A stretch of 64,000 nt of DNA, from NCBI RefSeq assembly GCF_003576645.1, contig NC_044925.1:21119985-21183984 (forward strand). Reading direction: 5' to 3'. The notes under the pieces were generated by a model, which saw only the letters and a program-made list of their open reading frames with translations, made no database searches and was not told where the DNA came from. Shown here piece by piece: positions 46,052 to 60,633 of this stretch. Positions within the stretch are counted from its first letter, which is position 1. Each line of letters starts with the position of its first letter. Origin of the DNA: Ipomoea triloba. Its lineage: Eukaryota > Streptophyta > Magnoliopsida > Solanales > Convolvulaceae. The position numbers and the translations under genes are program-made.

Positions 46052-49000
46052 ATGGACATTGCCGAGTCGGAGATCCGACCCGTACTCGGACCGGCTGGAA
46101 ATAAGGCGAGATCGGCCGAACTGCGCAAACCCGCTGAGAAGTTGAAGAGTAACAAGGTGGAGAGGCCTCGAGAGAGTGACTGCAAGAGATTCCAGGCAAT
46201 GTCGGAGGCGGTGGCTGATCCGCCGCCCAAATCACGGTCTCCGGTATCGGCATTGAAGAAATGCGGCAGTGTGGGTTCAATTCTGCGGAAGCAGCAGGAC
46301 CAGAGGTCCTTTTTGATGAGGTCCAACTTGTCGCTCAACGCGTCGTGTTCCTCCGATGCGTCGACTGACTCTTCTCAGAGCCGTGCGTCCACGGGGAGAA
46401 TTATCCGACGGAGCATGACCTGTACATCGGCTCGGAGGAAGCAATGCAGCCCCAAAACTGAGAAGGTCATCGAGAAACTTGCAAGTGAAGTTGAGTGCTT
46501 GTCTGTGAGTTCGGATGATGTCTCTGTGCTGAAGAAAAGGTGTGCTTGGGTGACTGCTAATACTGGTATGTCCCGAGTTTCTCTGAATTTCAGCAAGTTA
46601 TATCATCCTAACAAAATTTTAGATAGCTGATATATTTCCTAACTGGATAAGTATGGCCATTGCGAGTGAAAATTTCTATAACAAGAGTAGTTAGGCCATT
46701 CGAATAATTCAGTTATAACTGAATTGAAGTCCTTGACTGGTCTTTTATACCTGCAGATGGCTTGCCACTTGCCAGTAGTACCTTAAATTATGAAGATTTG
46801 ACCTTTTGCTTCAATTTGGACTGTTTTTAGTATGTAAACATGCAGATAGTAGTTTTTACCTTCACATTCTTGTTGATTGCCTTTTAGGCTGTCTTCATGG
46901 CAATATTACCAATGCAATAGTCCTTTGTTTTGCTAGGCCTTTCCTTGTTAGGTAATGAAGCATCTAATTTTGTTCATCTACTGTGATAAATCAGATCCAT
47001 GTCTAGAAAGAGTGCTTCCTCTTGTGGTTGGTATTGAGCTTTTATCACTTGCTATTTTATTGCCACTCAGGCTTCACTTGGGAATATTGAAAACAAAGAC
47101 AGTTTAGTTTAGAAAGTTATAAGATACTATTGAAGATTTAATCTTTTGAATGGTGACATTATCTTTTGGCTTTTGATAAAATATGCTATGCGGATTTGTA
47201 TGCTCAGTACTGTATGCATGTCTATGCATGATGTGCACTGATAATTGCATGTACTTTATGGTGTCTAGCGTATTTGTATTGTTGTAACACGTGGTTAGGT
47301 ATTTTATGTGTACAGTTGAACTCTCAACTCTGACATGCTTATAATGAAGAGTATTTTTTTAACTACTAGTTTTACATATCTATGCTCAATCTGCCATACT
47401 TGAGTGCAATTTCAGCACATATTTTTACATTACATACTTGTAAGCACCGATTTAATAAGTTCTCTTAAATATGATTGCTATTTAATGTATTCTATTTCTT
47501 CTCGATGCACTTATCGTAGAGTACGTTTGTTCTTTATGTTCTTCTTATAATACTTAATCTTATTGAACTAATAATAATAATCTGAAAACTGATATTAGTT
47601 TTGGGGCATCTACAAATACTTTTTTGCATTAGTTAGTATGAACGCCTATTTTCCATTTTCCGCAATTTTCCTTTTCCAAATGGAAATCAAATCTAATTCT
47701 CCAAATAGAAAAACAAATCCAATTTTCCTTTTGGGCCATCCATTTCCTCCAAGCCCAATTCTACAACCCTAACCTCGCTACATGTTATCAATCGACTTTC
47801 CTCTCTCTTTCTCTCAGCCAGCTCTCATCTCCCTCGAATGGATAATGGATCTTCTTTCTCTCACTCTCTCTTCACTCTCATGTCTCTCAATTGAATGAGA
47901 AGGCAGCCCACAGCCAATTCTCAACTCTTCTCCATTGTCACCAGAACTTCTCGGATTGGGAAGGTAATCTCTCTTCTATTCATTTTTACTATAAGACTTT
48001 GGGAAATAAAAAGCTGAAATGGGTGCAAAAAAGAAGTTGTTTTCCAACTTTATGAATGAAATTGGAAAATTGGAAAACACAGCTACTGTTCATCAATTTG
48101 GAGAATGAACTTACCGAACACATCTTCCATTATCTGGCCTGTTTTCCAAAATTTTGGAAAATTCTCTGATTTTCCATGTTTACTAAACACTCCCATAACT
48201 TCTGTTATTCATGTTCTCTATAATTTAGAAAGGTTTCTTTTTCCAAGGCCTCCTAAGAAATCCTCCATTCATTTCTCAGAAATCTCCTTCAGCCTTGCGC
48301 CCTTGCCACTCATTTTCCATATTTTCTTCAGAACTTGTATTTAGTCCAATCAGCTTGTCAATCTTAGAGTTACAATAACACATGAATTCTCTTTCTTTCC
48401 TAACCTTGTCTTTGGTTTCTTAACACAAACATTGTATTTTGGGCCCAGGAAAGAGCAAACAAGAGACAAAATTAGTATAGTTACTATTTCCTGACCTGGT
48501 GAGCATTGGAAAGTATTTTCAGTTTGCCAGCATGCCTAGCTTGTTCATGTGGGTAGTAGATGTTTACTCTGCATTATAGAGTAGTGGCTAAGTGAATGGA
48601 AAACAGAGGGGAATGTACATATGGTGTTGAAGTAATAGAATTTGCCTGTAGCAGTTGTATATTAAAAAGAGAGGGGAGGAGGGGGGGGGGGGGGNNNNNN
48701 NNNNNNNNNNNNNNNNNNNNNNNNNNNNNNNNNGGGGGGGGGGGGGGGGGGGGGGGATGGGGCGGCTGTGATTGTGTGAAAGTGTGTGCCTATTTTTGCC
48801 ACTGAAAGCCATGCTTGAGGCCCTAATAAACAATGTTCTGATGAGCTGAAATGATATGCTTGTTAACATGAGCCATAAGCCCATAACTATTATACTACTC
48901 CGTACATTGTAATTGACTGAGATACATGATGGTTATTAAGTTGTCTTGCATTTGTGGCAACTGTGGAAAAATGTTTTCTTGACTCCTTTTAAGAAATGCT

Positions 49001-49137
49001 TAGGGCTCAGCTACAAATTGGCCAATCAGGACATGCTAGTGGTGGATGTTTTTATATCCATTTTCTGTTTCCTTGTGCTATAGTAGGTTTTCATACTGTT
49101 GACTAAAATAGTTTGCTACATTGTTATGATACATATT

Positions 49138-49184
<47 letters not shown>

Positions 49185-50502
49185 CTTTTTCTTCTTGGGT
49201 ATGTCTGTGTGGGATGTGAAATTTGAACTCTTGACTTCAGGTCTAGGAGGCCTCACCTAAACCAATTATAAGCCAAGGGCCAATGGCCAGTGCATATTCT
49301 GTATAACCTAGCAAGAGCTTGACAAAGATATGATATTGCTTTAATTTTTAAATTGATTTCACTATCCATAGAGTTCTTTGGGACTTTCCTCCAAGGCTCC
49401 ACGTATTATGGTGGCTTTTCTGTTATTTCCAAAGATTTATGAAATTTTACTTTTTGAAATTCCAATGCTAAATTGTCCTTGTTTCCCTAGCAGATCCGTT
49501 ATATGCTGCTTTCCATGATGAGGAATGGGGAGTTCCTGTCCATGATGATAGGTAGGCCATTTTCACATGCCTTTATTTGCTTATTTTTGCATAGTCTGCA
49601 ACAAGAAAATTCTTTTTTATTGTCATCTAAGTTGATGGTAATTTACAATCTGCAGAAAGCTTTTCGAATTACTTAGTTTGTGCACTGCATTAGCTGAACT
49701 TACATGGCCAGCCATTCTCAGCAGAAGGCAAACTTTCCGGTAATTTTGAAGTTTACTATGTTGTTGAGGACATTGAATTGTATTCCAAGACCTTGTAACC
49801 TTTTAGAAACTCTGCTGCTTCAATTCATCGTGAATTATTTGTTGCGCAGAGAAGTGTTTCAAAATTTTGATCCTGTTGCTGTCTCAAAACTGAACGATAA
49901 GAAGGTATTGATGCAAGGAAGTCCTGCCAGCTCTCTCCTGTCAGAGTTGAAGCTGCGAGCAATTATTGAAAATGCACGCCAGATATGCAGGGTGAGTACT
50001 AAATCTCACTGTTTTTGCAAATATTCCTTATTTGTGGAAGTCCAAGTTTCCTTCTCTAAGCTTTGTGAAGCATAAATTTGGCAAAGCGTGAGCTAATACT
50101 GTGCTCCTGCTGCAGATAGTTGATGAGATTGGATCATTTGACAAGTACATATGGGGTTTCGTAAACAGCAAGCCAATAGTTGGTAATTTCCGTTACCCAC
50201 GACAGGTTCCAATCAAGACATCAAAAGCTGAATCGATAAGCAAAGACCTAGTTAGAAGAGGTTTTCGAGGAATTGGACCCACCGTTATATACTCGTTCAT
50301 GCAAGCTGCTGGAATCTCGAATGACCATCTCATCACTTGTTTCAGATTCCAGGACTGCATAGCTGCATGCGACACAACTGACAAAGCCGAGAGCTTTAAA
50401 ACCAAGGTCGAAGTAATTCAAGCCGAGGATGAAACTGAATTGGGAATGGGAATGGGAGTGGGAGTAGTACAAGCTATGGATGAGTTGAGCTTGTCGTCGT
50501 AG
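46052..50502 (+). CDS. DNA-3-methyladenine glycosylase I (TAG family), 5 exons
   Basis: Base-excision repair enzyme that removes 3-methyladenine from DNA; a nuclear location is likely. Exons: 46052-46565, 49494-49551, 49656-49739, 49850-49991, 50116-50502; phases agree and give 394 aa. Residues 1-160 are a basic, Ser-rich plant-type extension without a known fold (SALKKCGSVGSILRKQ, RRSMTCTSARRKQ). The TAG domain runs from about 163 to 345: RCAWV, DPLYAAFHDEEWGVPVHDD, LFELLSLCTALAELTW, GFRGIGPTVIYSFMQAAGISNDHLITC. The zinc ligands of the bacterial enzyme have counterparts here (Cys164, His179, His337, Cys341). The start is the first ATG after stops in a C-rich leader; an upstream GTG at 46007 is not used. 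Intron 1 is 2.9 kb and holds two low-complexity sequencing problems. Exon 2 has a tandem TAGCAG acceptor, which could add one Ala. Confidence 0.92.
47630..48190. other. Possible transposed segment in glycosylase intron 1
   Basis: A block rich in GGAAAATTG/CAATTTTCC words in both orientations, ending TTTACTAAACACTCCC, looks like an element related to the GGAAAATG MITEs. It encloses a CT-rich, leader-like segment (ACAACCCTAACCTCGC ... TTTCTCTCAGCCAGCTC) at about 47760-47970. Ends not fixed. Confidence 0.3.
48682..48757. repeat. Poly-G tract with 39-base gap
   Basis: G-runs on both sides of an N stretch (48695-48733). Real length unknown. Confidence 0.9.
49141..49300 (-). mobile_element. Possible retroposon with long A tail (seen as poly-T)
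   Basis: 44 T's (49141-49184) followed by sequence whose minus strand has GAGTTCAAATTTCACATCCC (B-box like) and a head region near 49250-49300 (TTGGTTTAGGTGAGGCC, A-box like). Consistent with a minus-strand SINE in intron 1; no target duplication identified. Confidence 0.45.
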
Positions 50503-51685
50503 ATGGGACTGTAATTTGTAATTAATACCCTGTCGAGGGAGGGGCTGGCTTGAGTGGCTTCCTGCCCTTCTGTATCATCTACAGTTGGAGGGCAACAAGC
50601 TTTGGTGTACAAATAACTGAATCTATTGTGTTCATTGCTTTGTAGATTATGAAGTAGAATTTGGCAGTAGATAAAATGTTCAATCTCTCCTCATTTTGGA
50701 AGTTCTTTTGCTTTCTCAGTGTAGGCTTTATTTCCATACTCTACACCATCCCAAAACCTTTACTATTCGTCTATCTGATCTGGGCAAATTATACCATGGA
50801 CGAAAATTTATCTTGCATTATACATATTTTGTATTTACAGTTAACAATTTGTGCCTATAAATAAATTGAAGACACATAACATGTTAACTATAAACATATA
50901 ATAATATAGCATAGTGTTATTTCAAAAATAAAATTTACTAAGGTGTCAAATAATATCTTAGTGCTATCTCGACCTCATCTTTGCCCGTTTACTAATAGAA
51001 ACTGTTTTGTTTCATTTTCTGTTTAGAAAACTTGTTTACTAACACTTAATTTTTAAATTTTTTTAGATTAAGTTTAAGGCTATAAAAGTAACACAAGTTT
51101 AATTTCAAATGATTTTTAGACCTTATTTTTAAAATATATTTGGTTTAAATAGAATAAATATAATTTTTACTTTTAAGTCCAATATATGTAAGATTTTTAC
51201 ATTTGATATGGGAACCAAATTTAGATTTGTAAATGACTTAACTAAAAATATATCCGAACCAATAGCCTATTAAGTTCGCCTAAAATTTAGTTATTAATAT
51301 TTTTTTGAGCTAATATTTAAATATTTTTTTATATATTCATTTGAATGATGTATATAAATATATAATTTTTACTTTGACTTCTAATATAGTAATATATGTG
51401 AAATTTCAATATACGGTATACAAATCAAACTTGTATTATGATATAACATAACTAAAAATATTCGAACCAATAATCAATTGAGTTCAATCAAAATATAAAA
51501 CTTGATAGAATTTAATTTTTAATTTTGATAATGTGAATAATGTCTAAGCAAATAACCTAGGGATGGCTAAACGTTACTAGTGAGGGAGTTCTTGGATGCT
51601 CCTAACATAATCCTATTCTAAGGTGGATGTGAGATTTTATTTCAATTATTTTCCTTTAATTGTTTGAAAATAAATAAATAAATAA
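50503..51685. other. Glycosylase 3' UTR and intergenic DNA
   Basis: The 3' UTR probably covers the first 150-300 bp. After that AT-rich sequence with ACATAACATGTTAACTA words as at 39.5 kb; no gene. Confidence 0.5.
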
Positions 51686-53608
<1,923 letters not shown>

Positions 53609-54452
53609 AAAATGACATTTTTTTCTCGCTGAATTATGGATTTATAGCACTTTTTCTCCCTGAATTATTCAAGCACTGTCATTTGTCCCCTCAATTATTT
53701 TTAAAATGGCAATTTTTTCTCTTTTGATGTTAAATGGACATTTTTTTCCTTAAAATAATTATTTCATTTAATTTTCTTTTCCAACAAATTATTGCCTATA
53801 TGTAGATATGACTACGTTTGATTTGAATCGAATCAGACACTATAGCAACTGAACTAAAATAACAAGGATTGTTCTTTTTACAATTCAAAACCAGAAAATA
53901 AAATAAAATAAAATAATTATTGAATTTATATTATTTTAAAATAGAAAATAGAATATACAAAAATAAATAAATAAATTTTGAACCGGCCTTTCTGAATCTA
54001 GAATCATAATAAATGCGAATAGGAACCAAATAGATTTTTAAACACGGTAAATGATAAATCTATTCTGTCCCGGTTTACATTTATTCTGATTCCAGTTTCG
54101 GTTCAAAATTTATTTATTTATTTTTGTAAATTCTATTTTCTATTTTAAAATAGTTTAAATTCAACAATTTTTATATTTTTTTTCGATTCTGAATTGTAAC
54201 AAGAACCATCCCTACTTATAATGTCTGATTATGTTCAAATCGAACCGTAGTCATCCCTACTTATAAGCAATAACTTGTTAGAGAATAAAAACAAATGAAA
54301 TAATTATTTTAAGGGTAAAAATGTCCATTTAGCATCAAAGGGGAAAACTATCACTTTAAAAATAATTGAGGGGACAAATGTGAGTACATGAATAACTCAG
54401 GGGGGAAAATTGCTATGAGCTATTGTTCAGAGGGAAAAACTGTCATCATCCA
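53609..54452. mobile_element. Nested foldback elements
   Basis: The outer arms (53609-53800 and 54245-54452) are inverse copies: CTGAATTAT...CATTTGTCCCCTCAATTATT against AATAATTGAGGGGACAAATG...AATAACTCAGG, plus AATGGACATTTTTTTCCTTA against TAAGGGTAAAAATGTCCATT. Between them, about 53812-54240, is a second foldback (GACTACGTTTGATTTGAATC ... GTTCAAATCGAACCGTAGTC) with related words at 32829-33225. Confidence 0.8.
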
Positions 54453-54467
54453 TGTGAAAGTGTAAAC

Positions 54468-54513
54468 TAGGACACCAGGTGTCACTAGACCACAAGGTCT
54501 TTGGCAATGTCAT
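54468..54513 (-). mobile_element. SINE family 1 fragment (5' end of head)
   Basis: The minus strand starts TTGCCAAAGACCTTGTGGTC then TAGTGACACCTGG. Only the A-box part remains. Confidence 0.65.
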
Positions 54514-54654
54514 TTTCCCTTTATTATAATTGATCTTTATTGATTTTATTAATTCAAAAAAATTAGTTTTCTCCATTTAAATCAATATATAACATTTACT
54601 ACATTGTGTGATATTGATTAATAATGAAAATTTCTTTATTTTTATTAATGAGTT

Positions 54655-55045
54655 AATTTCATTTTAGTCATAGATTTATAGGTGGCAATTCGCTTTTAGT
54701 CCTTTTTTTATTAGAACATCATCATTTAGTCCTAGTATTATTATGACATGACCATTTTTAGTCCTCCGTCAACAAAAATCGCTGAAATTGCGTTACATAT
54801 GAAGACATTTCAATCTTTTTTATACAAAGTATGTTGATCTGCTATATTTTATATGCTTAATTTTTTGAAAAAAATTCATAATTGAAGACTGAAATGCTCT
54901 TGTATTTAACAATATTTAAACTGTTTTGTTGGTAAAGGAAAAAAAATGATCATGTCATAATTATACTAGGACCAAAAGTGAATGTTTTGACCCAAAAAAA
55001 AAAAAGACTTAAATAGACTGCTACCTATAAATTTAGGACAAAAAA
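54655..55045. mobile_element. Foldback MITE
   Basis: Left arm AATTTCATTTTAGTC...TTATAGGTGGCA...TTTAGTCCTAGTATTATTATGACATGA is the inverse of the right arm (TCATGTCATAATTATACTAGGAC ... TGCTACCTATAAATTTAGGAC...AAAATTAATTC). Confidence 0.75.
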
Positions 55046-55530
55046 TAAAATTAATTCTTTATTAATTATTGGTGAAATGACCGATCACACCTCAGTTAAA
55101 TAAAAAATTTATACAATTATAAAATACCAAAAAAAAAAAAATCAATACAGTACAACAAGTACATGTCAAGTAGTAAATATTATATGGTGATTTTTGTAAG
55201 AATGAGCGTAATATATAAACCCGCAAAAAATGCACAGTACCAATTGCGCAACACATAAGATATTATATAATTTTATTATTGTATATATTCCTGTTTGAAT
55301 TTGAGTGTTATGTTATTGTTGTTAGACGTACGTTATTGAAATTATGAACAGACAGGAAAGTTTGGAGAAACAAAAGTCAATACTAGTAATTCATACATCT
55401 CAGCGACTCAGCGTCAGTGATAACTAGGGAACAAACTCAGTCTTCACAAACAAGTGATCATCAATTATGTACATACAACAAATAAAACAAAAATAATATT
55501 ATATATCCCTCTTATATTTCTTAATATTTT
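55046..55530. other. Intergenic, nothing recognised
   Basis: AT-rich, no gene. Confidence 0.5.
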
Positions 55531-58085
55531 TTTTTGAGCAAAAGAACGATTTAGATTACTATAACATAGCAGAAATAGAGCCAAGAGCGACAGAGTCCTA
55601 ATACAGAGTGCAAGCCTTAGAAAAGGTCGCAGAAGCTAAAGTGTGAGAAATAATATTTGCTGATCTAGGAACTATACTGATAAAGCAATCAACAAACGAA
55701 GACATTAAAATCTTGCAAGCATCAACGATCAAGCCAGCGTAGGAGAAATATGGTTGCCGTTCCGGTCCCAAACTACCTCTTAGTTGAGAACAATCCGTGC
55801 AAACTTGAACCGATAACACCCCCTGCTCCTAAGCCAAGACAACACCTCCTTGCATGCTGTTGCTTCCACCATGAATGGAGAAAAACAGTCGGGTAGTGGT
55901 CCTGCACAAGTTGCCAAGAAAGCTCCGTCCTCCGCCAACAACACTACTCCGTAAGACGCTTTGAGCGAACCGGGATGGTAACCTGCATCGAATAAGCACC
56001 TTGGCAGTAATAGTGTCGCCTGTGGTGGGCGTGTTGCCCGTCGCGGCATGATGCGGTGGTAGCAGCTGGCCACAGTTTGCAGCCCTCCATGCATGCAGTG
56101 TGGTTGCTGCTGACGCCATTACTCTTCTTGGGGCAGGAGAAAACCATCCCAAACAGCATTGTTCCGGGCACACCAAAGGTGATAGAGTACTGCAACAGCC
56201 AAGCAAACATCCTCTTCAGACATAGTGGTCAACACATTTTCAAACCAAAAATTAAAAGTAGTGTCAACCAAGTTAGGGATAGATAAATGAGACTCATTCC
56301 AAACTAGTTGAGCATAGTCACACAAGACAAGTGCATGCATTGTATCTTCATGACTAAGACCACACATTGGATATGTAGAATCAACCTCTACCCTCTTTAA
56401 AAGCATATTTGTAAATATAGGAAGAATATTAGTAAGGGTTCTCCGTAGAAACATCTATCTTCCACTTAGGGGGAACTTTAAACTTCCACATGAGGTTCCA
56501 TTTATCAAAAGCATTAGGGAGGCTAGCATAGTCACCAATTATGGACCTATAACCACTCTTAACAGAATAACACCCGGCCTCTTGAGTCACCAAACCAATA
56601 CCAAGAGTCTTCATACCCTGGCGAAATAGGGACCCTTGAAATGCGTTCCACATCCGCAGGGGTAAAAATATCAGTCAAAATAGAGAGATCCCATGCCTTC
56701 CTTTCCTCATCAATCAAACCAGATATAAGGAAACCATTGAGGTGGGCAGGCATTGGGGTCTGAACCATTGGGCTTGGGTCATCAGGGAGCCAAAGGTGAC
56801 CCCAGATTAACGTTGATTTCCCTTCGCCAATCCTACGCCTCACACCACTGCAGACAAGGTCGTGAGCAGCCATAATATACTCCTCCAACAATAACTTAGG
56901 AACCCTCCTAGCGAGGCCTCAACAAAAGTGGAACTTGGGAAATATCTGGCTTTGTAGACCCTGGCCACCAAAGACTGGAGCATAGTTAAAAATCTCCAAG
57001 CCTGTTTTTCTAACATTGCCTGATTGAAAGCTCGGAGCTCCTTGAAACCCAAGCCTCCATAAGCTTTTGGCACACATAACCAATCCCAGGCATTTCAATG
57101 GATCCCTCTCTCCACTCCCGAACCCCACCAATATCTATTCATGGTTCTTTCCACGGAAGAGCAAACTGACTCAGGAAGTTAAAAATACACTCATAGAAAA
57201 AGTGGGCATTGCCTGAGCCACACTTTTCAATAAAATTTCCTTACCAGCCTGAGAAAGCAGTCTTTTATTCCATGAACCAATTCTCTGTCTGATCTTATCT
57301 TCAATGTACGAGAAGGCAACCTTTTTGTTCCTACCTACAAAGGCTGGTAAGCCCAGATATTTTCCAAAGTTAGGAGCATGTGGTACACCAGCACTTCAAC
57401 CACCTCCTCCCTGCTGTCCTCAGTAGTATTCCTGCTGAAACAAACACTAGATTTATGGTAATTTACTACCTGCCCAGACATAGACTCGTACACATTTAAG
57501 CAATGCTTTACAGCCCCGCTTCTTGAGCATTTGCCTTAAAACATAGGAGGCTATCATCCGCAAAAAACAAGTGTGAGATAGGAGGGGCACCCCTAGCGAC
57601 TCTGCAACCATGAATAGAGCCTTATGCTTGGGCCTTCTAGAGTAGCACAGAGAGCCCTTCTGCACAAATTATAAATAAATACGGCGAAAGGGGATCTCCC
57701 TGCCTTAAACCACGAGTGGGAATAACCTGTCCACCACTAACCCCATTTATCAAGATATTATATGAGACGGTAGTTACACAAAGCATAATCAGATCAACCC
57801 ATCTATCCACAAAACCCAATGCCAATAACATTTTCCTGAGAAATGACCCCATACGGTCATAGGCCTTTGCCATGTCTAACTTGAGAGCTCCCCAACCAAC
57901 CAAACCACACTGTTTCCTATTCAAGTAATGTCCCACTTCCGCCGCCACAAGGATATTATCAGTTATTAATCTACCAGGGATGAACGCACTTTGAGACTCA
58001 GAGATTAAGTCCCTCAACAGATGTTTCATCCTGTTTGCCAACACCTTCGCTATGATCTTGTAAACAACATTATCACCACCACCAC
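55531..58085 (-). pseudogene. 5'-truncated, decayed LINE (RT, zf-RVT-like and RNase H regions)
   Basis: Minus strand, about 2.5 kb. From 58085 down: RT core (YKIIAKVLANRMK, SQSAFIPGRLITDNIL, LKLDMAKAYDR, GLRQGDPLSPYLFIICAEGL), ending near 57640; then broken frames including PKAYGGLGFKELRAFNQAML (57073-57010), the Cys/His-rich region CGLSHEDTMHALVLC (about 56370), and an RNase H-like tail (GVVLLAEDGAFLATCAG ... EVLSWLRSRGC ... VPRSANIISHTLA). The 3' end at about 55531 is TTCTTTTGCTCAAAAAAAAA on the minus strand, a typical LINE tail. Several frameshifts make it inactive. The 5' break at 58085 abuts a trinucleotide repeat. Confidence 0.88.
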
Positions 58086-58094
58086 CACAACAAC

Positions 58095-58095
<1 letters not shown>

Positions 58096-58143
<48 letters not shown>
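58096..58143. repeat. (TTA)n microsatellite
   Basis: About 16 TTA units, next to CACCACCAC, at the LINE's truncated end. Confidence 0.95.
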
Positions 58144-58145
<2 letters not shown>

Positions 58146-58389
58146 GTTCATTTTCAAAAAACAAAAACAAAAACAAACAAAAAAAAATCAAAAAATGCAA
58201 TTTCTTAACTTTCAGCCAAACAGTGAAAGATTATTTTTGACATTCAACCAAACATTAGAAAACTAAATTATTTTTCAAAAAATGTGACATTTTTTTATAA
58301 ATAATTTTTCAAACAATATTTTTCAAATTTTCAAACGTACCCTAAATTTGCCAAACAAAGCCTAAATTGAATACCATCAACTTTAAGGG

Positions 58390-58750
58390 AATATTATAAT
58401 TTATGCCTCTTACAAATATGTTAATTATAATGTCACACATAAACTATTAGTGGTGTAAACGTTACACCTCAATTTTCAAAGCGTGACATATATTGTCCCT
58501 CCCTTAATAGGAAGAAAGAGAAACATTGTTGTCGGAGGAAGGAAAACAAATGAAGAAAGAAAAATGAAGGAAAAAAACAACGTGGTCTCCGAACAGGGAA
58601 AATGACGGGTAACTACATTTACACCACTAATAATTTCGGAGGGGGTTATATATGTCACGTTTTAAAAATTGAAGGACAACATTAACACCACAAATAATTC
58701 AAGAGTGACATTGCTAATTGACATATTTGTAAGAGGCATAATTTTTCCAA
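58390..58750. mobile_element. Foldback MITE
   Basis: Left arm TTATGCCTCTTACAAATATG...AATGTCAC..TTAGTGGTGTAAA is the inverse of the right arm (TTTACACCACTAATAATTTC ... CATATTTGTAAGAGGCATAA). Confidence 0.85.
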
Positions 58751-59006
58751 ACTTTAAAAGCTTATATTACAAAAGTCTAAATCAAATACACCCATAAGAT
58801 AGACTAAGGGCAAGAAGTTTTAGGATGAATTGAAAACCCAGACGCAGATGTTTTGAATTAATATACTATTACAATATTGAATAATAGAAATTCAAAAGTT
58901 TGGTTAAAAATAAAGTAACTTATCTTTCACTATCGTTAATGTTACCAAAGCATATCTGGCCCTCTAAACAAATGAGAAAAGCCAGAGCGGGCCACCGGGG
59001 GATACT

Positions 59007-59193
59007 TTTATTTTTTGGTAAATTTACAAGTTCTTTCTCGCCGTTTGTTTAACGGTCCGGGGTCCACCCACGTTTGCCCCGGGAGGCAGGGAGCTGGCCC
59101 AGGGGGAATCGTCACTTGTGGGAACCCGGGTTCTCCCGGAATTCCTCCACACAAAGAGAGCTCACTTGCCACTTGAGCTACCCCACTGGGTTA
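59007..59193 (-). mobile_element. SINE family 2, near full length
   Basis: Flanked by near-identical direct repeats (CCACCGGGGGATACT at 58992-59006; CCACCGGGATACT at 59194-59206). On the minus strand the head has GTAGCTCAAGTGGCAAGTGA (A box) and GAGAACCCGGGTTCCC (B box, tRNA-like); the body has GATTCCCCCTGGGCCAGCTC, CAAACGTGGGTGG and GTAAATTTACC, and ends in an A-rich tail. A truncated copy lies at 42673-42799. Confidence 0.85.
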
Positions 59194-59536
59194 CCACCGG
59201 GATACTGCTTCCTTCATTTTCACTCAAACACCTCAAGAGTCGAACAATTTTACTTATTATTCCTTGAATAAATAAATAAAGCCATGATTGGCTCATATTT
59301 TAGGTGAGCAGCTTGTACGTCTCCATAGCAATTACTAGTAATATATACCACACACTCACGCAATTGTATGACTTGTGGGCTTGTACTCCTGATCCCATTT
59401 TGGCTCACCTAACGTTCTTATTAAAACATGCAATGCAGATCAGACCCCATTATTCATTTTTTACTATTTATAGATGTGAGTACTTTCAATGTCGACCATT
59501 AAAAAAAAACAAAACAGACACTGTTTAGTAATTGAA

Positions 59537-59626
59537 TTTGAAGCATGTGTTTTATTTATAAACTAATTTAATAAAAGTCAATTTGAAGCATGTGTTTTAT
59601 TTATAAACTAATTTAATAAAAGTCAA
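59537..59626 (+). repeat. 44-bp tandem duplication
   Basis: TTTGAAGCATGTGTTTTATT plus the next bases to AAAAGTCAA occurs twice in direct succession, without change. Confidence 0.95.
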
Positions 59627-59639
59627 TAAAGTTAAAGAC

Positions 59640-59785
59640 AAAAATTTGTGAGATCGTTACACATGTCTTAATCCGTGAGACGAGTCAGATCTTTAATTAA
59701 TGAGGTCAACGATTCGACCTATTAATCAAATATTTGACCCATTAATCAAAGATCTGACTCGTCTCACGGATTGAGCACAAGTTAA
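59640..59785. mobile_element. Hairpin MITE of the GTGAGAC type
   Basis: AATCCGTGAGACGAGTCAGA followed by TCTTTAATTAATG faces CATTAATCAAAGATC and TGACTCGTCTCACGGATT. Related to 27174-27350. Confidence 0.75.
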
Positions 59786-60479
59786 ACCTATAATAAGAAC
59801 TAAAAAATGTTGGTCCGATGTTTGTTTGAATGAATGGTTCATATTATTTTGATTTTAATATTTTTTCATTTTCATACTTTTCCCTCTATTATATCTTTTT
59901 TTTTTTAAATACCACACATTCCGTCAGTGTAAATTTTAGTAACGAAATATTCCGTTAACTATTTATTATTCTTAACTTATTGATTTCCATAATGAATGAC
60001 TTAGGTTCAAGCCACATCCCAATCAAAATTGGCATAATTGTTGAACATATACATGATTCTATGAATATGTTAGAGTATATTAAAAAAGTACAATATAAAA
60101 TTTAACATGAACTTTGATCAATTAAATAGCCACACTATATAAACATCATTCAAAGATGAACATCAAAAATTACAAATAAGAAACCTTGAAAATCGGTTTC
60201 TTGCATTTTTATTTTTTATTTTGGAAACGAAAGGATAATTAGATTAAATAGAGTCTAGCTTGAGAGCATGGACAATGGAAATTAAAGAAGAGGGAACGAA
60301 AAATAATCCATATACTCAGACTTAGATCAGACTTTTTGGGCTAACAAATGGACGACCCTGCTCGCAGACCATTTAACAAACAAAAAGCAAAGGTTTAAAA
60401 AAACTCTAGCTACTTCTCTAACATCATGAATAATAATATCAAAATAAGAATGCATAAACTGGTTCTTGATGCCCATTGG
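59786..60479. other. Intergenic, nothing recognised
   Basis: AT-rich, no gene. Confidence 0.5.
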
Positions 60480-60633
60480 CAACATTGATGCAATCAGTCT
60501 CCACTTGCACATAGCTACTTTCTCAAACCAAATGAAGCACAAAGAGCCAATATCACCCCTACTGAGGTTTGAATCTACCTCCTCCCATGCTGGGTGCAAC
60601 CGAGTGCCACTAGACCACAAGGTCTTTGGCGAT
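60480..60633 (-). mobile_element. SINE family 1 copy (best head and body)
   Basis: The minus strand reads GCCAAAGACCTTGTGGTCTA then GTGGCACTCGG (A-box region), GGTAGATTCAAACCTCAGTA (diverged B box), GGGGTGATATTGGCTCTTTG, and TTGAGAAAGTAGCTATG. Confidence 0.8.

Noticed and set aside
46020..46280. Antisense frames under glycosylase exon 1
   Set aside because: They are shadows of the real coding exon, with no family match.
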